The notes beneath the pieces are model-generated. The model saw only the letters and a list, made by a program, of their open reading frames with translations, was not told where the DNA came from and did no database searches. Shown here piece after piece: positions 45,701 to 53,972 of a stretch of DNA of 64,000 bases (its first letter is position 1; the number at the start of each line of letters is the position of its first letter). Location of the stretch: NCBI GenBank assembly GCA_035457725.1, contig DATIBC010000096.1, forward strand, positions 1-64,000, read 5' to 3'. Source of the DNA: DATFES01 sp035457725. GTDB lineage: Bacteria; Pseudomonadota; Alphaproteobacteria; CACIAM-22H2. Position numbers and translations under genes: made by a program.

Positions 45701-46542
45701 TCGACGGCGCGGCACGTGCGATCGCGGCGATGGACGAGCCGGACGACATGAATCCGACTGCGGCCCGCGTTCGCGCCGAGGCGACGATTCTGGAAGCCGA
45801 CGGGCTCGAGCGCGTGACGGCGCTGCGTCGGGCCAGCGCGCGGGTTTTCGGCTCGGCGCCCGGCGCTTATGGCGCCGGATTGCAGGCGTTGATCGATGAA
45901 CGCGGCTGGGACAGCGACGCCGAGCTTGCTCGCGCCTACGTGGCTTGGGGCGGATACGCGTATGGCGCCGGGCTCGACGGCGAGGCGGCGCACGACTTGT
46001 TCCGGCGGCGGCTCGGCGCGGTCGAGGCGGTGGTGCAGAACCAGGACAATCGCGAGCACGATTTGCTCGACAGCGACGACTATTATCAATTCGAGGGCGG
46101 CCTCGCCGTGGCGGTGCGCCACGCCGCCGGACGTGCGCCATCGGTCTATCATCTCGATCATTCGCGCCCCGAGTTTCCGCGCGTGCGCACGCTCGAGGAG
46201 GAGATCGCGCGCGTCGTGCGCGCCCGGGTGGTCAACCCGAAATGGATCGCCGGCGCGATGCGGCACGGCTACAAGGGCGCCTTCGAGATGGCAGCGACCG
46301 TCGATTACATGTTCGCCTTCGCGGCCACCGCGCGCGCCGTCGCCAGCCATCATTTCGACGCAGTTTACGATGCCTATATCGCCGACGACGCGGTGCGCGG
46401 ATTCATCGCCGAGGCGAATCCGGCGGCGCTCGCCGAGATGAGCGCCCGCCTCGTCGAGGCGTTGGCTCGCGGCCTGTGGCATCCGCAGGCGAACAGCGCG
46501 CGCGAGCGGCTCGAGCGGCTGGCCCGCAAGGAGGCGTCATGA
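42787..46542 (+). CDS. cobN: cobaltochelatase subunit CobN
   Basis: 1251 aa, within the usual 1200-1300 range for the large subunit of the ATP-dependent CobNST chelatase. Visible hallmarks: NYPNRDGRIGNGVGLDTP (about 390-410), VHFGKHGNLEWLPGK near 556, GRNFYSVDTRAVPTPAAW and the C-terminal GAMRHGYKGAFEMAATVDYMFAFAATA. It inserts cobalt into hydrogenobyrinic acid a,c-diamide in the aerobic (late insertion) route. The CobS/CobT-type chelatase subunits are not in the window. The start overlaps cobW by one base and the end overlaps cobO by ATGA. Confidence 0.95.
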   Translation: MHLLATQPGQLVDADEAVDLGQTPAELVVLSAADTEIACLAMAHARLGDRRDEAIPRLRLVNLLRLRHNLSVDLYVDRVIRHARLVIVRLLGGRGYWPYGVDQLVAACRETRASLALLPGDDQPDAELTALSNLPAAELHRLWQYLVHGGAANAEEFLRSAAALLGRQSAWRPPTPILRAGLYREGDTRIDLDALRAGWRADDALAAIVFYRALVQADDTATIDALAAGLARVGLNAMPIYVSSLKDPAAVATVRALLAAAPPDIIINLTGFSLGGAVNVDPLAAPDCPVLQAVLASESQSAWSAGTRGLPPRDLAMNVALTEIDGRLLSRAVGFKGLKRRDAATEADIIAHEPAHDRVAFVAELAAAWTRLRRKPAGERRVAIVLANYPNRDGRIGNGVGLDTPASVVGALAALSAAGYRVDGAPGDGAALMAGLLAGPTNDHRRRDGAQSEARLSLIDYSAFFATLPAAVRDRVARRWGSPERDPMFRPGALDCGAFHLPIVRYSNVVVAVQPARGYNIDPQASYHDPALPPPHNYLAFHAWLRDAFRLDAIVHFGKHGNLEWLPGKALALSPECFPEAALGPVPNLYPFIVNDPGEGAQAKRRTAAVVIDHLTPPLTRAGSYGALAGLERLIDEYYEAATGDPRRLAPIATEIRELAHRHGLDRDCGIAPDEATASALAKLDGWLCELKDLQIRDGLHVFGRAPEGRQRCELLSAIARCPRGAGEGRDASILRALADDLELGFDPLGADQGALWSGARPAVLEQASAWRTAGDTIERLEDLALSLIASDRRPQPGWTRTRAVLDWISDELAPALDCSAGSETAGLLAGLEGRRVAPGPSGAPSRGRPEVLPTGRNFYSVDTRAVPTPAAWRLGWKSATLLLERHVQEHGAFPRAMAISAWGTSNMRTGGDDIAQALALLGARPTWDEASRRVTGFEVLPLTVLDRPRIDVTLRISGFFRDAFPGLVALFDGAARAIAAMDEPDDMNPTAARVRAEATILEADGLERVTALRRASARVFGSAPGAYGAGLQALIDERGWDSDAELARAYVAWGGYAYGAGLDGEAAHDLFRRRLGAVEAVVQNQDNREHDLLDSDDYYQFEGGLAVAVRHAAGRAPSVYHLDHSRPEFPRVRTLEEEIARVVRARVVNPKWIAGAMRHGYKGAFEMAATVDYMFAFAATARAVASHHFDAVYDAYIADDAVRGFIAEANPAALAEMSARLVEALARGLWHPQANSARERLERLARKEAS

Positions 46543-47153
46543 ACGAGACGGCGGCTACTTCGGAGACCACGCATCGCGAAAAGATGCAGCGTATCAAGGC
46601 GGCGCGCGATCGCATGATGACGACCAAGACGGAGTCGCGCGGGCTGCTCATCGTCCACACCGGCAAGGGCAAGGGCAAATCCTCGGCCGCCTTCGGCATG
46701 GTGATGCGCTGTCTCGGCCATGGCCTGCGCGTCGGCATTGTCCAGTTCATAAAGGGCGCCTGGTCCACCGGCGAGGCGATGCTGCTGAAGGGCTTTCCCG
46801 ATCTCGTGACCATCAAGATCATGGGCGAAGGATTCACCTGGGAGACGCAGGATCGCGCCCGCGACATCGCCGCCGCCGAGCGCGCCTGGGACGCGGCGCG
46901 CACGATGCTCGCCGATCGGCAATACCGGATGGTGGTGCTGGACGAAATCAATGTCGTTCTGCGCTATGATTATCTGCCGGTCGACCGCGTGCTCGCCGAT
47001 CTCGCGGCGCGCCCTCAAGGCCAACATGCGGTCGCCACCGGCCGCAACGCGCCGCCACAGCTCGTCGAGGCGGCCGATCTGGTGACCGAAATGACCCTCG
47101 TCAAGCATCCGTTTCGTTCAGGCGTGCGGGCCCAGCCCGGCGTCGAGTTCTGA
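46539..47153 (+). CDS. cobO: cob(I)yrinic acid a,c-diamide adenosyltransferase (CobA/CobO family)
   Basis: 204 aa. P-loop LIVHTGKGKGKSSAAFG, GIVQFIKGAWSTGE, the catalytic GEGFTWETQDRARD and VVLDEINVVLRYDYL, and the C-terminal TGRNAPPQLVEAADLVTEMTLVKHPF. It attaches the adenosyl group to the reduced cobalt. Translationally coupled to cobN (ATGA, 46539-46542). Confidence 0.95.
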   Translation: MNETAATSETTHREKMQRIKAARDRMMTTKTESRGLLIVHTGKGKGKSSAAFGMVMRCLGHGLRVGIVQFIKGAWSTGEAMLLKGFPDLVTIKIMGEGFTWETQDRARDIAAAERAWDAARTMLADRQYRMVVLDEINVVLRYDYLPVDRVLADLAARPQGQHAVATGRNAPPQLVEAADLVTEMTLVKHPFRSGVRAQPGVEF

Positions 47154-47184
47154 TCGTTCGCGAACCAAGAAGGAGATTCCCGCC

Positions 47185-47871
47185 ATGTCGTCTTCGATCA
47201 CGCGCACGCTCGCGGCGCTTTCGCTCTCAGCCCTTATCGCCTCGCCGTTGTCGCACGCCGCCGCCCAAACGACGTCCGAACAGGAGTTGGTCGACAGAGC
47301 GCGTCTGACTGTCGATGCGATGCGACGCGACCGCGATTTTCCCGCGCTCGAAACCTATCTCGACCGTGCCAAGGGCGTGCTGATCGTGCCCTCGGCGATC
47401 AAGGCCGGTTTCATTTTCGGCGGCGAAGGCGGCAACGGCGTGCTGTTGTCCAAGAACGCGGCCGGCGAGTGGAGCTACCCGGCGTTCTATACGCTGGCGA
47501 GCGGCAGCATTGGACTGCAGGTCGGCGTGCAGGAAGCCGAGGTCATTTTCGTTATCATGACGCAGAAGGGCCTCGATCAGGTGATCAAGAACCAGTTTAA
47601 GATGGGCGCCGACGCCAGCATGGCGTTGGGCCCCGTCGGGGCCGGCGTGGGTGCCTCGACGACCCCGGCTTTCGGCGCCGACATTTATTCGTTCGTCAAG
47701 GCACGCGGCGCCTTCGCCGGCGGCGCGTTCGAGGGCTCGTATGTGGGGAAGCGCGAGGACTTGAACAACAAGTACTACGGCCGCCCGGCGTCGGCGCGCG
47801 ACATCGTCTTCGATTTCAAGGTGTCCAACACCGGCGCCGACGGGCTGAGGCAGGCGCTTGCCCGCAAGTAG
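47185..47871 (+). CDS. secreted SYLF-domain (Ysc84-like) protein inserted in the cob operon
   Basis: 228 aa with a signal peptide (cleavage near AAA-QTT). The SYLF/Ysc84 lipid-binding domain fills the rest: AKGVLIVPSAIKAGFIFGGEGGNGVLL, SYPAFYTLASGSIGLQVGVQEAEVIFVIMT, ALGPVGAGVGASTTPAFGADIYSFVKARGAFAGGAFEGSYV. Strong ribosome site AAGGAGA upstream. It has no known part in cobalamin synthesis, yet sits 31 nt after cobO and overlaps the cobQ start by 14 bp. The role is unknown; SYLF domains bind membrane phosphoinositides in eukaryotes. Confidence 0.85.
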   Translation: MSSSITRTLAALSLSALIASPLSHAAAQTTSEQELVDRARLTVDAMRRDRDFPALETYLDRAKGVLIVPSAIKAGFIFGGEGGNGVLLSKNAAGEWSYPAFYTLASGSIGLQVGVQEAEVIFVIMTQKGLDQVIKNQFKMGADASMALGPVGAGVGASTTPAFGADIYSFVKARGAFAGGAFEGSYVGKREDLNNKYYGRPASARDIVFDFKVSNTGADGLRQALARK

Positions 47872-49375
47872 CGTCGCGAGGATCGCCGCGCGGACGCCGG
47901 CGATCATGTTCCAGGGCACCGGCAGCGACGTCGGCAAGTCGCTGCTGGTGGCGGGGCTGGGACGCGCCTATACGCGCCGCGGCGTCGCTGTCCGACCGTT
48001 CAAGCCGCAGAACATGTCGAACAACGCGGCGGTCACCGCCGACGGTGGCGAGATCGGCCGCGCGCAGGCGCTGCAGGCGCGGGCCTGCCGGCTCGCACCC
48101 AGCACCGACATGAACCCGGTGCTGCTCAAGCCGCAGAGCGAGGCAGGCGCACAGCTCATAATTCAGGGGCGCGTCGCCGGCGGCATCGCGGCGCGCGACT
48201 ATCGCCGTCGAGCGCCCGATCTGCTTCCGCGCGTGCTCGAAAGCTTCACGCGCCTCGCCGAGGGCGCCGATCTCGTGCTGATCGAGGGCGCCGGCAGTCC
48301 GGCGGAGATAAACCTGCGCCGCGGCGACATCGCCAACATGGGCTTCGCCGAAGCGGCCGACGTGCCGGTCGCCTTGATCGGCGACATCGATCGCGGTGGC
48401 GTCATCGCCAGCCTGGCCGGAACGGTCGACCTGCTCGAGCCCTCTGAGCGCGCCCGCCTCAAGGGCTTCGTGGTCAACAAGTTCCGCGGCGATCCGGCGC
48501 TGTTCGAAGACGGCATGGCGGCGATTGCGGCGCGCACCGGTCTTTGCGCCCTCGGTCTGGTGCCATGGTTCGCCGAGGCTGCGCGCCTGCCGGCGGAAGA
48601 CTCCGCCTCGCTCGATAGCCGGCGCTATGGCGAAGGCGAGCCGCGGGCGATCCGCATCGCCGTGCCGCGCCTGCCGCGAATCGCCAATTTCGACGATCTC
48701 GATCCGCTCGCCGCCGAGCCCGATGTTTCCCTTATCATCGTCGCGCCTGGCCGGCCGCTGCCGCACGACGCCGATATCGTATTGCTCGCCGGATCGAAAG
48801 CGACGCGGGCCGATCTCGCCGCGCTATACGCCGAGGGTTGGGAGATCGACATCCGCGCCCACGCGCGGCGCGGCGGCCGCGTCATCGGGCTATGCGGCGG
48901 GTACCAAATGCTCGGACGCCTTGTGCGCGATCCCGACGGCGTCGAAGGGCCTCCTGGCGTCACGCCCGGGCTAGGCCTGCTTGACGTCACGACGACGCTG
49001 TCGAAGACGAAGACATTGCGCGACGTCGCGGCGCTCGATGCGCGTTCCGAGCAGTTCGTGCGCGGCTACGAGATTCACATGGGGCTGACGACCGGACCCG
49101 GATGCGCGCGGCCGTTCCTGGTGCTCGATGGCCACGAAGAAGGTGCGACAAGCGACGACGGCCGCGTCGCCGGCTGCTACCTGCACGGCCTGTTCGCCGC
49201 CGACGGCTGGCGGCGAGCCTTCCTCGATGGCATCCGCAGCGCCCGCGGTTTGGACCCGGTGCGGAACCCATCCGCCTACGATGCGGAAATCGACGCCGTC
49301 CTCGATCGCCTAGCCGATCATCTGGCGAGGGCGATCGATCTCGACCGCGTGCTGGAGATCGCCCGTGCGCGCTAG
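47858..49375 (+). CDS. cobQ: cobyric acid synthase
   Basis: 505 aa. N-terminal ATP-binding domain with FQGTGSDVGKSLLVAGL, KPQNMSNNAAVTADGGEIGRAQALQA, DMNPVLLKP and IEGAGSPAEINLRRGDIANMG. The C-terminal type-1-like glutaminase has the nucleophile Cys in VIGLCGGYQMLGR and the His in GCYLHGLF. It amidates peripheral carboxylates of adenosylcobyrinic acid diamide. TTG at 47858 with a GAGG site is preferred, overlapping the SYLF gene; ATG at 47906 would begin at the P-loop itself and is less likely. Confidence 0.93.
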   Translation: MPASSVARIAARTPAIMFQGTGSDVGKSLLVAGLGRAYTRRGVAVRPFKPQNMSNNAAVTADGGEIGRAQALQARACRLAPSTDMNPVLLKPQSEAGAQLIIQGRVAGGIAARDYRRRAPDLLPRVLESFTRLAEGADLVLIEGAGSPAEINLRRGDIANMGFAEAADVPVALIGDIDRGGVIASLAGTVDLLEPSERARLKGFVVNKFRGDPALFEDGMAAIAARTGLCALGLVPWFAEAARLPAEDSASLDSRRYGEGEPRAIRIAVPRLPRIANFDDLDPLAAEPDVSLIIVAPGRPLPHDADIVLLAGSKATRADLAALYAEGWEIDIRAHARRGGRVIGLCGGYQMLGRLVRDPDGVEGPPGVTPGLGLLDVTTTLSKTKTLRDVAALDARSEQFVRGYEIHMGLTTGPGCARPFLVLDGHEEGATSDDGRVAGCYLHGLFAADGWRRAFLDGIRSARGLDPVRNPSAYDAEIDAVLDRLADHLARAIDLDRVLEIARAR

Positions 49376-49385
49376 CGGTCGATCG

Positions 49386-50366
49386 TCAAACGAACAGGCG
49401 CAGAACGGCGAGCGCGATCGCGTGAACGAGACACGCGAACACGAACAGCAGCAAGGCGCGGCCGATATCGAAGCTGGTCGCCTCCTTTCGCCCGTCGCCG
49501 ATCCACGGATCTTCGACTTGCCGCTCGCCATAGCGGCGCGGCCCGGCGAGCGCCAGACCGAGCGCGCCTGCCATTGCCGCTTCGGGCCAGCCGGCGTTGA
49601 CCGAGCGGTGAAGCCGCGCGTCGCGGCGCATGGTTTCGAATGCGCCCGACGGCTGCGCCAGCGGCGTGACCACGGCGGCGAGCGCGATCAGCACGCCGGC
49701 GATGCGGGCCGGCACGAAGTTCATGGCGGTGTCGAGTCGCGCCGCCGCCCAACCGTATTCGCGATGCCGCGGCGACATGTGCCCGATCATGCTGTCGAGG
49801 GTGTTGACCGCCTTGGCGGCAAGAATACCGGGCAAGCCCGCCACCAGGTACCAGAACGCCGGCGCTACGACGCCGTCGGCGAAGTTCTCGGCCAGCGATT
49901 CGATCGCCGCTCGTGCCACGCCGTGACCATCGAGGCTCTCCGGGTCGCGGCCGACGATGTGACGAACCGCCGCGCGCCCGCCTTCGACGCCGCCGCGCTC
50001 GAGGCCGCGCAGTACCGCCGCGACATGCGCGTAAAGACTGCGCTGGGAGATCAGCACGGCGACGCAAAACACTTCGATCGCCCAACCGAGGGGCACGGCG
50101 CGCGCAAGTCGAGAGATCGCCAGCCCAACGACGATGGCGAGGCCGGCAACGAGCCCAACCGTGAGCACGCCGCGAAAGCGGCGCGTCGACGCGGGTCGCT
50201 GCGGCCGGTTGAGCCGCCTCTCCAGCCATTCGATCAACCGGCCGAGCGCCGCGATCGGATGTGGCACATGGCGAAAGACGAACGACATCTCGCCCAGTGC
50301 GGCATCGAGCACGAGCGCGGCGAGCAGAACCAGGATCGGATCGATCGACGGATCGGCGAGCAACAT
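49386..50366 (-). CDS. cobD: adenosylcobinamide-phosphate synthase (CbiB/CobD)
   Basis: About 326 aa, membrane protein with four or five hydrophobic helices. Motifs: LVLDAALGE, VPHPIAALGRLIEWLE, ESLAENFADGVVAPAFWYLVAGLPG, NTLDSMIGH and the C-terminal RRYGERQVEDPWIGDG are diagnostic of CbiB. It attaches aminopropanol to cobyric acid. The only cob gene of this stretch on the minus strand, convergent with cobQ (10 bp apart) and divergent from the chelatase. ATG 50366 is chosen; GTG at 50393 would add nine residues. Confidence 0.9.
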   Translation of the reverse strand: MLLADPSIDPILVLLAALVLDAALGEMSFVFRHVPHPIAALGRLIEWLERRLNRPQRPASTRRFRGVLTVGLVAGLAIVVGLAISRLARAVPLGWAIEVFCVAVLISQRSLYAHVAAVLRGLERGGVEGGRAAVRHIVGRDPESLDGHGVARAAIESLAENFADGVVAPAFWYLVAGLPGILAAKAVNTLDSMIGHMSPRHREYGWAAARLDTAMNFVPARIAGVLIALAAVVTPLAQPSGAFETMRRDARLHRSVNAGWPEAAMAGALGLALAGPRRYGERQVEDPWIGDGRKEATSFDIGRALLLFVFACLVHAIALAVLRLFV

Positions 50367-50446
50367 GGCGGCGCAACATCGCCGCTCCGCCACTTCGCGT
50401 CAACGCCGCCTCGCTCGCCCGGCGCACGCTTCACCGGGAGATGCGC

Positions 50447-51421
50447 ATGACCGAGACCGCCGTCCTGCTCTGCGGCCACGGCAGCCGCGACCGCGACGCG
50501 ATCGCCGAGTTCGAGGCGCTGGCGGCGCGGCTGACGGCCCGGTTGCCGCAGTATCGCGTCGGCGCAGCCTATCTCGAGTTCGCGCGGCCGATGATTCGCG
50601 AGGGGCTGGACCGCTTGAAGGCGGCGGGGGCCAAGCGGGTTTTGGCGTTGCCGGGCATGCTGTTCGCCGCCGGGCACGTCAAGAACGACCTGCCATGGGA
50701 GTTGAACAGCTTCGCCGCCGAGAACGGCGACATGACGGTCGAATACGCTCGCGACCTGGCGATCGATCCCAAGCTATTGCGGGCCTCGGTTGAACGGATT
50801 TCCGCCGCCGAGGCGATAGCCTCGCGCCCGTGCGCGCGCAAGGATTCGCTGCTCGTCGTCGTCGGGCGCGGCACCAACGACTCCGACGCCAACTCCAACA
50901 TCGCCAAGCTCGCCCGCATGCTCTGGGAGGGCATGGGCTTCGGCTGGGCGGAGATCGCCTTCAGTGGCGTGGCGCACCCGCGCGTCGACGCGACGCTGTC
51001 GCGCGCCGCACGGCTCGGGTTTCAGCGGATCGTCGTGTTTCCGTACTTCCTGTTCACCGGCGTCTTGGTCAAACGAATCTATCGGCAGACCGACGAGGCG
51101 GCGCTGGCGCACCCGGAGGTCGAATTCCTCAAGGCGGATTATCTCGGCGACCACGCGCTCGTCATCGACACCTTTGTCGAGCGCCTGGAGGAGAGCCTGC
51201 GCGGCGACAATGCGATGAATTGCCGGCTGTGCAAGTACCGGACGCGGATCATCGGCTTCGACGGCGAGGTCGGCGCGCCGCAGGTCGGTCATCATCTCCA
51301 TGTTCGCGGTGATGGCGGCGCCTCGGGGCACGGCCATAAACGCCACCATCGACATCACAATGATCACGGTGATGGCCACGACCATTATCACGATCACGAA
51401 GGGCACGAGCACGGGCATTGA
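50447..51421 (+). CDS. cbiX: long CbiX-type sirohydrochlorin cobaltochelatase with Fe-S motif and His tail
   Basis: 324 aa with two tandem class II chelatase modules: LLCGHGSRDRDAIAEFEALA with His11 and AAGHVKND with His77 in the first, LLVVVGRGTNDSDANSNI and FPYFLFTGVLVKRIY in the second. Then comes M-x-C-x-x-C (MNCRLC, 257-262), the Fe-S motif of long CbiX, and a metal-storing tail with 17 His in the last 43 residues. The enzyme inserts cobalt early, into sirohydrochlorin. ATG 50447 has GGAG 6 nt upstream. It abuts cobH. Confidence 0.9.
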   Translation: MTETAVLLCGHGSRDRDAIAEFEALAARLTARLPQYRVGAAYLEFARPMIREGLDRLKAAGAKRVLALPGMLFAAGHVKNDLPWELNSFAAENGDMTVEYARDLAIDPKLLRASVERISAAEAIASRPCARKDSLLVVVGRGTNDSDANSNIAKLARMLWEGMGFGWAEIAFSGVAHPRVDATLSRAARLGFQRIVVFPYFLFTGVLVKRIYRQTDEAALAHPEVEFLKADYLGDHALVIDTFVERLEESLRGDNAMNCRLCKYRTRIIGFDGEVGAPQVGHHLHVRGDGGASGHGHKRHHRHHNDHGDGHDHYHDHEGHEHGH

Positions 51422-52060
51422 ATGATCGACTATCTGCGCGACCCGGGCGAGATCTACCGCCGTTCCTTCGCGGCCATTCGCGCCGAAACCGATCTGTCGC
51501 GTTTACCCGATGAGCTTGCGCCGCTGGCGCTGCGGATCGTCCATGCCTGCGGGATGCCGGAGATTGTCGGCGACCTGAAATGGTCCGACGGCGCGCCGGG
51601 CGCGGGACGCGCGGCGCTTGCCGCCGGCGCGCCCATCCTCTGCGACGCGACGATGGTGGCGCACGGCATCGTCCGCCGCCGGTTGCCGACGCGAAACGCC
51701 GTTCTGTGTTGGCTCGGATCGGATGAAGCGGCGGCGCGCGCCAGCGCCGAGCGCACGACGCTGAGCGCCGCGGCGGTCGCCGACTGGCGTCCTCATCTTG
51801 CCGGCGCGATCGTCGCCATCGGCAACGCGCCCACCGCGCTCTTCCGCTTGCTCGAGGAACTCGACCAAGGCATCGCAAGGCCGGCGCTTATCCTCGGATT
51901 TCCGGTTGGCTTCGTCGGCGCCGCTGAGGCGAAGGCGGAGTTGGCGCGCGATGCGCGCGGCGTGCCGTTCATCACCTTGCTCGGTCGTCGCGGCGGCAGC
52001 GCCATCGCCGCAGCAGCGGTGAATGCGCTTGCAAGCGACGCCGGCGAGGACGTCCCATGA
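51422..52060 (+). CDS. cobH: precorrin-8X methylmutase
   Basis: 212 aa. Family features: DPGEIYRRSFAAIRAETDL, the catalytic His41 in LRIVHACGMPEIV, ILCDATMVAHGI, AIVAIGNAPTALFRLLE and GFPVGFVGAAEAKAEL. It moves the C-11 methyl to C-12 to give hydrogenobyrinic acid. It starts directly after the chelatase stop and overlaps cobL by ATGA (52057-52060). Confidence 0.95.
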   Translation: MIDYLRDPGEIYRRSFAAIRAETDLSRLPDELAPLALRIVHACGMPEIVGDLKWSDGAPGAGRAALAAGAPILCDATMVAHGIVRRRLPTRNAVLCWLGSDEAAARASAERTTLSAAAVADWRPHLAGAIVAIGNAPTALFRLLEELDQGIARPALILGFPVGFVGAAEAKAELARDARGVPFITLLGRRGGSAIAAAAVNALASDAGEDVP

Positions 52061-53271
52061 ACCAGGCGCCTTGGCTGTCGGTGATCGGGCTTGGCGAGGA
52101 CGGGATCGGCGGACTTTCTTCGGCCGCGCAGGCGCTCCTTGGCGCCGCCGAGATCGTCGTCGGCGGCGAGCGCCATCTCGCCATGCTCCCCGCGAGCGTC
52201 GCCGTCGAACGGCTCGCTTGGGCAACGCCACTTACCGCGACGATGGATGCCATCGAGGCGCGGCGCGGACGACGGGTCGTCGTGCTGGCCACCGGCGATC
52301 CGATGTGGTACGGCGTCGGTGTCACGCTCACGCGGCGCTTCGCGCGCGAGGAGATGGCGATCATTCCGAGCATTTCGGCCTTCACCCTCGCCGCCTCGCG
52401 GCTCGGCTGGCCGCTCGCCGAAGTCGAGACGCTGACTTTGCACGGCCGCCCGATCGAGATGCTCGCGCTTTATTTACGGCCGGGAGCCCGCCTGCTCGTG
52501 CTGAGCGAAAACGGAGACACGCCGGCGGCCGTGGCGCGTTTCTTACGCGAGCGCGGGTGGGGGTTCAGCGGCGTGATCGTGCTCGAGCGTCTCGGCGGCG
52601 CCAGTGAACGCATCGTCGAGGGAGTCGCCGGCGCATGGACGCATCCGCGCGCCGCCGATTTGAACACCCTGGGCATCATTTGCGAAGCCGGGCCCGAGGC
52701 GCGCGTACTGTCGCGGGCGCCCGGGCTGCCGGACGATGCTTTCGCGCATGACGGGCAGATCACCAAGCGCGAGATTCGCGCCATTACGCTGGCCGCACTG
52801 GCGCCGTCGTCCGATCAGACGCTGTGGGATGTCGGCGCCGGTTGCGGCTCGATCGCCATCGAGTGGATGCGCGCCGGCGCGCCGGCGCGCGCGATCGCCG
52901 TCGAGCGACATAAGGGGCGCCTGGCGCTCATCGCCAAGAACGCGAGCGCGCTCGGCGTGCCGCGGATCGCCGTGGTCGACGGCGAGGCGCCGGCGGCGCT
53001 TGCCGGTCTGCCGCCGCCCGACGCGGTCTTCATCGGCGGCGGCGTCACGGCAAGCGGGCTTGTCGAGACGTGTTGGCATGCGCTGCGGTCCGCCGGGCGG
53101 ATGGTGGCCAACGCGGTGACGCTCGAGGGCGAGGCGGCGCTCGTCGCCTGGCGTGGGCGGCTGGGCGGACAGCTTACGCGCATCGCGATAAGCCGCGCGG
53201 AGCCGATCGGCGGTCTCAGCGGCTGGCGACCGCTGATGCCAGTGACGCAGTGGACGGCCACGAAGCCGTGA
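52057..53271 (+). CDS. cobL: precorrin-6Y C5,15-methyltransferase (decarboxylating), CbiE-CbiT fusion
   Basis: 404 aa. The N-terminal CbiE part (about 1-200) has SVIGLGEDGIGGLSSAAQ, VVGGERHLAML, VVLATGDPMWYGVG and IIPSISAFTLAASRLGW. The C-terminal CbiT part (about 225-404) has ITKREIRAITLAAL and the SAM motif LWDVGAGCGSIAIEW. The fusion is the form used in the aerobic pathway. It overlaps cobI by GTGA (53268-53271). Confidence 0.94.
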   Translation: MNQAPWLSVIGLGEDGIGGLSSAAQALLGAAEIVVGGERHLAMLPASVAVERLAWATPLTATMDAIEARRGRRVVVLATGDPMWYGVGVTLTRRFAREEMAIIPSISAFTLAASRLGWPLAEVETLTLHGRPIEMLALYLRPGARLLVLSENGDTPAAVARFLRERGWGFSGVIVLERLGGASERIVEGVAGAWTHPRAADLNTLGIICEAGPEARVLSRAPGLPDDAFAHDGQITKREIRAITLAALAPSSDQTLWDVGAGCGSIAIEWMRAGAPARAIAVERHKGRLALIAKNASALGVPRIAVVDGEAPAALAGLPPPDAVFIGGGVTASGLVETCWHALRSAGRMVANAVTLEGEAALVAWRGRLGGQLTRIAISRAEPIGGLSGWRPLMPVTQWTATKP

Positions 53272-53972
53272 GTGGCGCGCTCATCGGCGTTGGCGTCGGC
53301 CCCGGCGATCCGGAACTGGTGACGCTGAAGGCGGTGCGCCTGGCGCGCGCGGCGCCGGTGTTGGCTTACGCCGCGCCCGAGGCGGGCGACAGCATGGCGC
53401 GCGCCATCATGGCGCCGCACCTTGCGGGCGGTCAGATCGAGATCGTCATCCGCATGCCGCTCGCCGCCGACCGCTTCCCCTCGCACGACGTTTTCGACCT
53501 TGCGGCCCATGACATCGCGCGACATCTCGACGCCGGCCGCGACGTCGCTGCGCTGTGCCTCGGAGACCCATTGTTCTACGGATCGTTCATGTACCTGTTG
53601 GCGCGTCTCGCCGGACGATATCGCACGCTGATCGTCCCGGGGGTCAGCTCGATCGCGGCGGCGAGCGCCTCGCTCGGCATGGCGCTCGCGGCGCGCAATG
53701 ACACCTTCGCCGTCGTCCCGGCGCCACTCCACGACGCCGCGATCGAACGCCTGCTCGCCGCGAGCGATGGCGCGGCGCTGGTCAAGCTCGGCCGGCACTT
53801 CTCGCGCATGCGCGTCTTGCTGCAGCGCATCGGCCTCGCCGACAAGGCCCGCTACATCGAGCGTGCCAGTCAGGCGGGCGAACGTATCATTCCGCTCGAC
53901 GATGTCGACCCGGCGGCCGTTCCGTATTTCTCGCTGATCGTCGTCCATCGCCGCGGCGAGGCGTGGCGGTGA
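53268..53972 (+). CDS. cobI: precorrin-2 C20-methyltransferase
   Basis: 234 aa, CbiL/CobI type. LIGVGVGPGDPELVTLKAVRLARAAPVLAY opens the tetrapyrrole methylase fold; LCLGDPLFYGSFMYLLARL and VPGVSSIAAASASLGMALAARNDTFAVVPA are the SAM and substrate sites. The GTG start is fixed by the GTGA overlap with cobL, and the end overlaps the next gene in the same way. Confidence 0.93.
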   Translation: MSGALIGVGVGPGDPELVTLKAVRLARAAPVLAYAAPEAGDSMARAIMAPHLAGGQIEIVIRMPLAADRFPSHDVFDLAAHDIARHLDAGRDVAALCLGDPLFYGSFMYLLARLAGRYRTLIVPGVSSIAAASASLGMALAARNDTFAVVPAPLHDAAIERLLAASDGAALVKLGRHFSRMRVLLQRIGLADKARYIERASQAGERIIPLDDVDPAAVPYFSLIVVHRRGEAWR

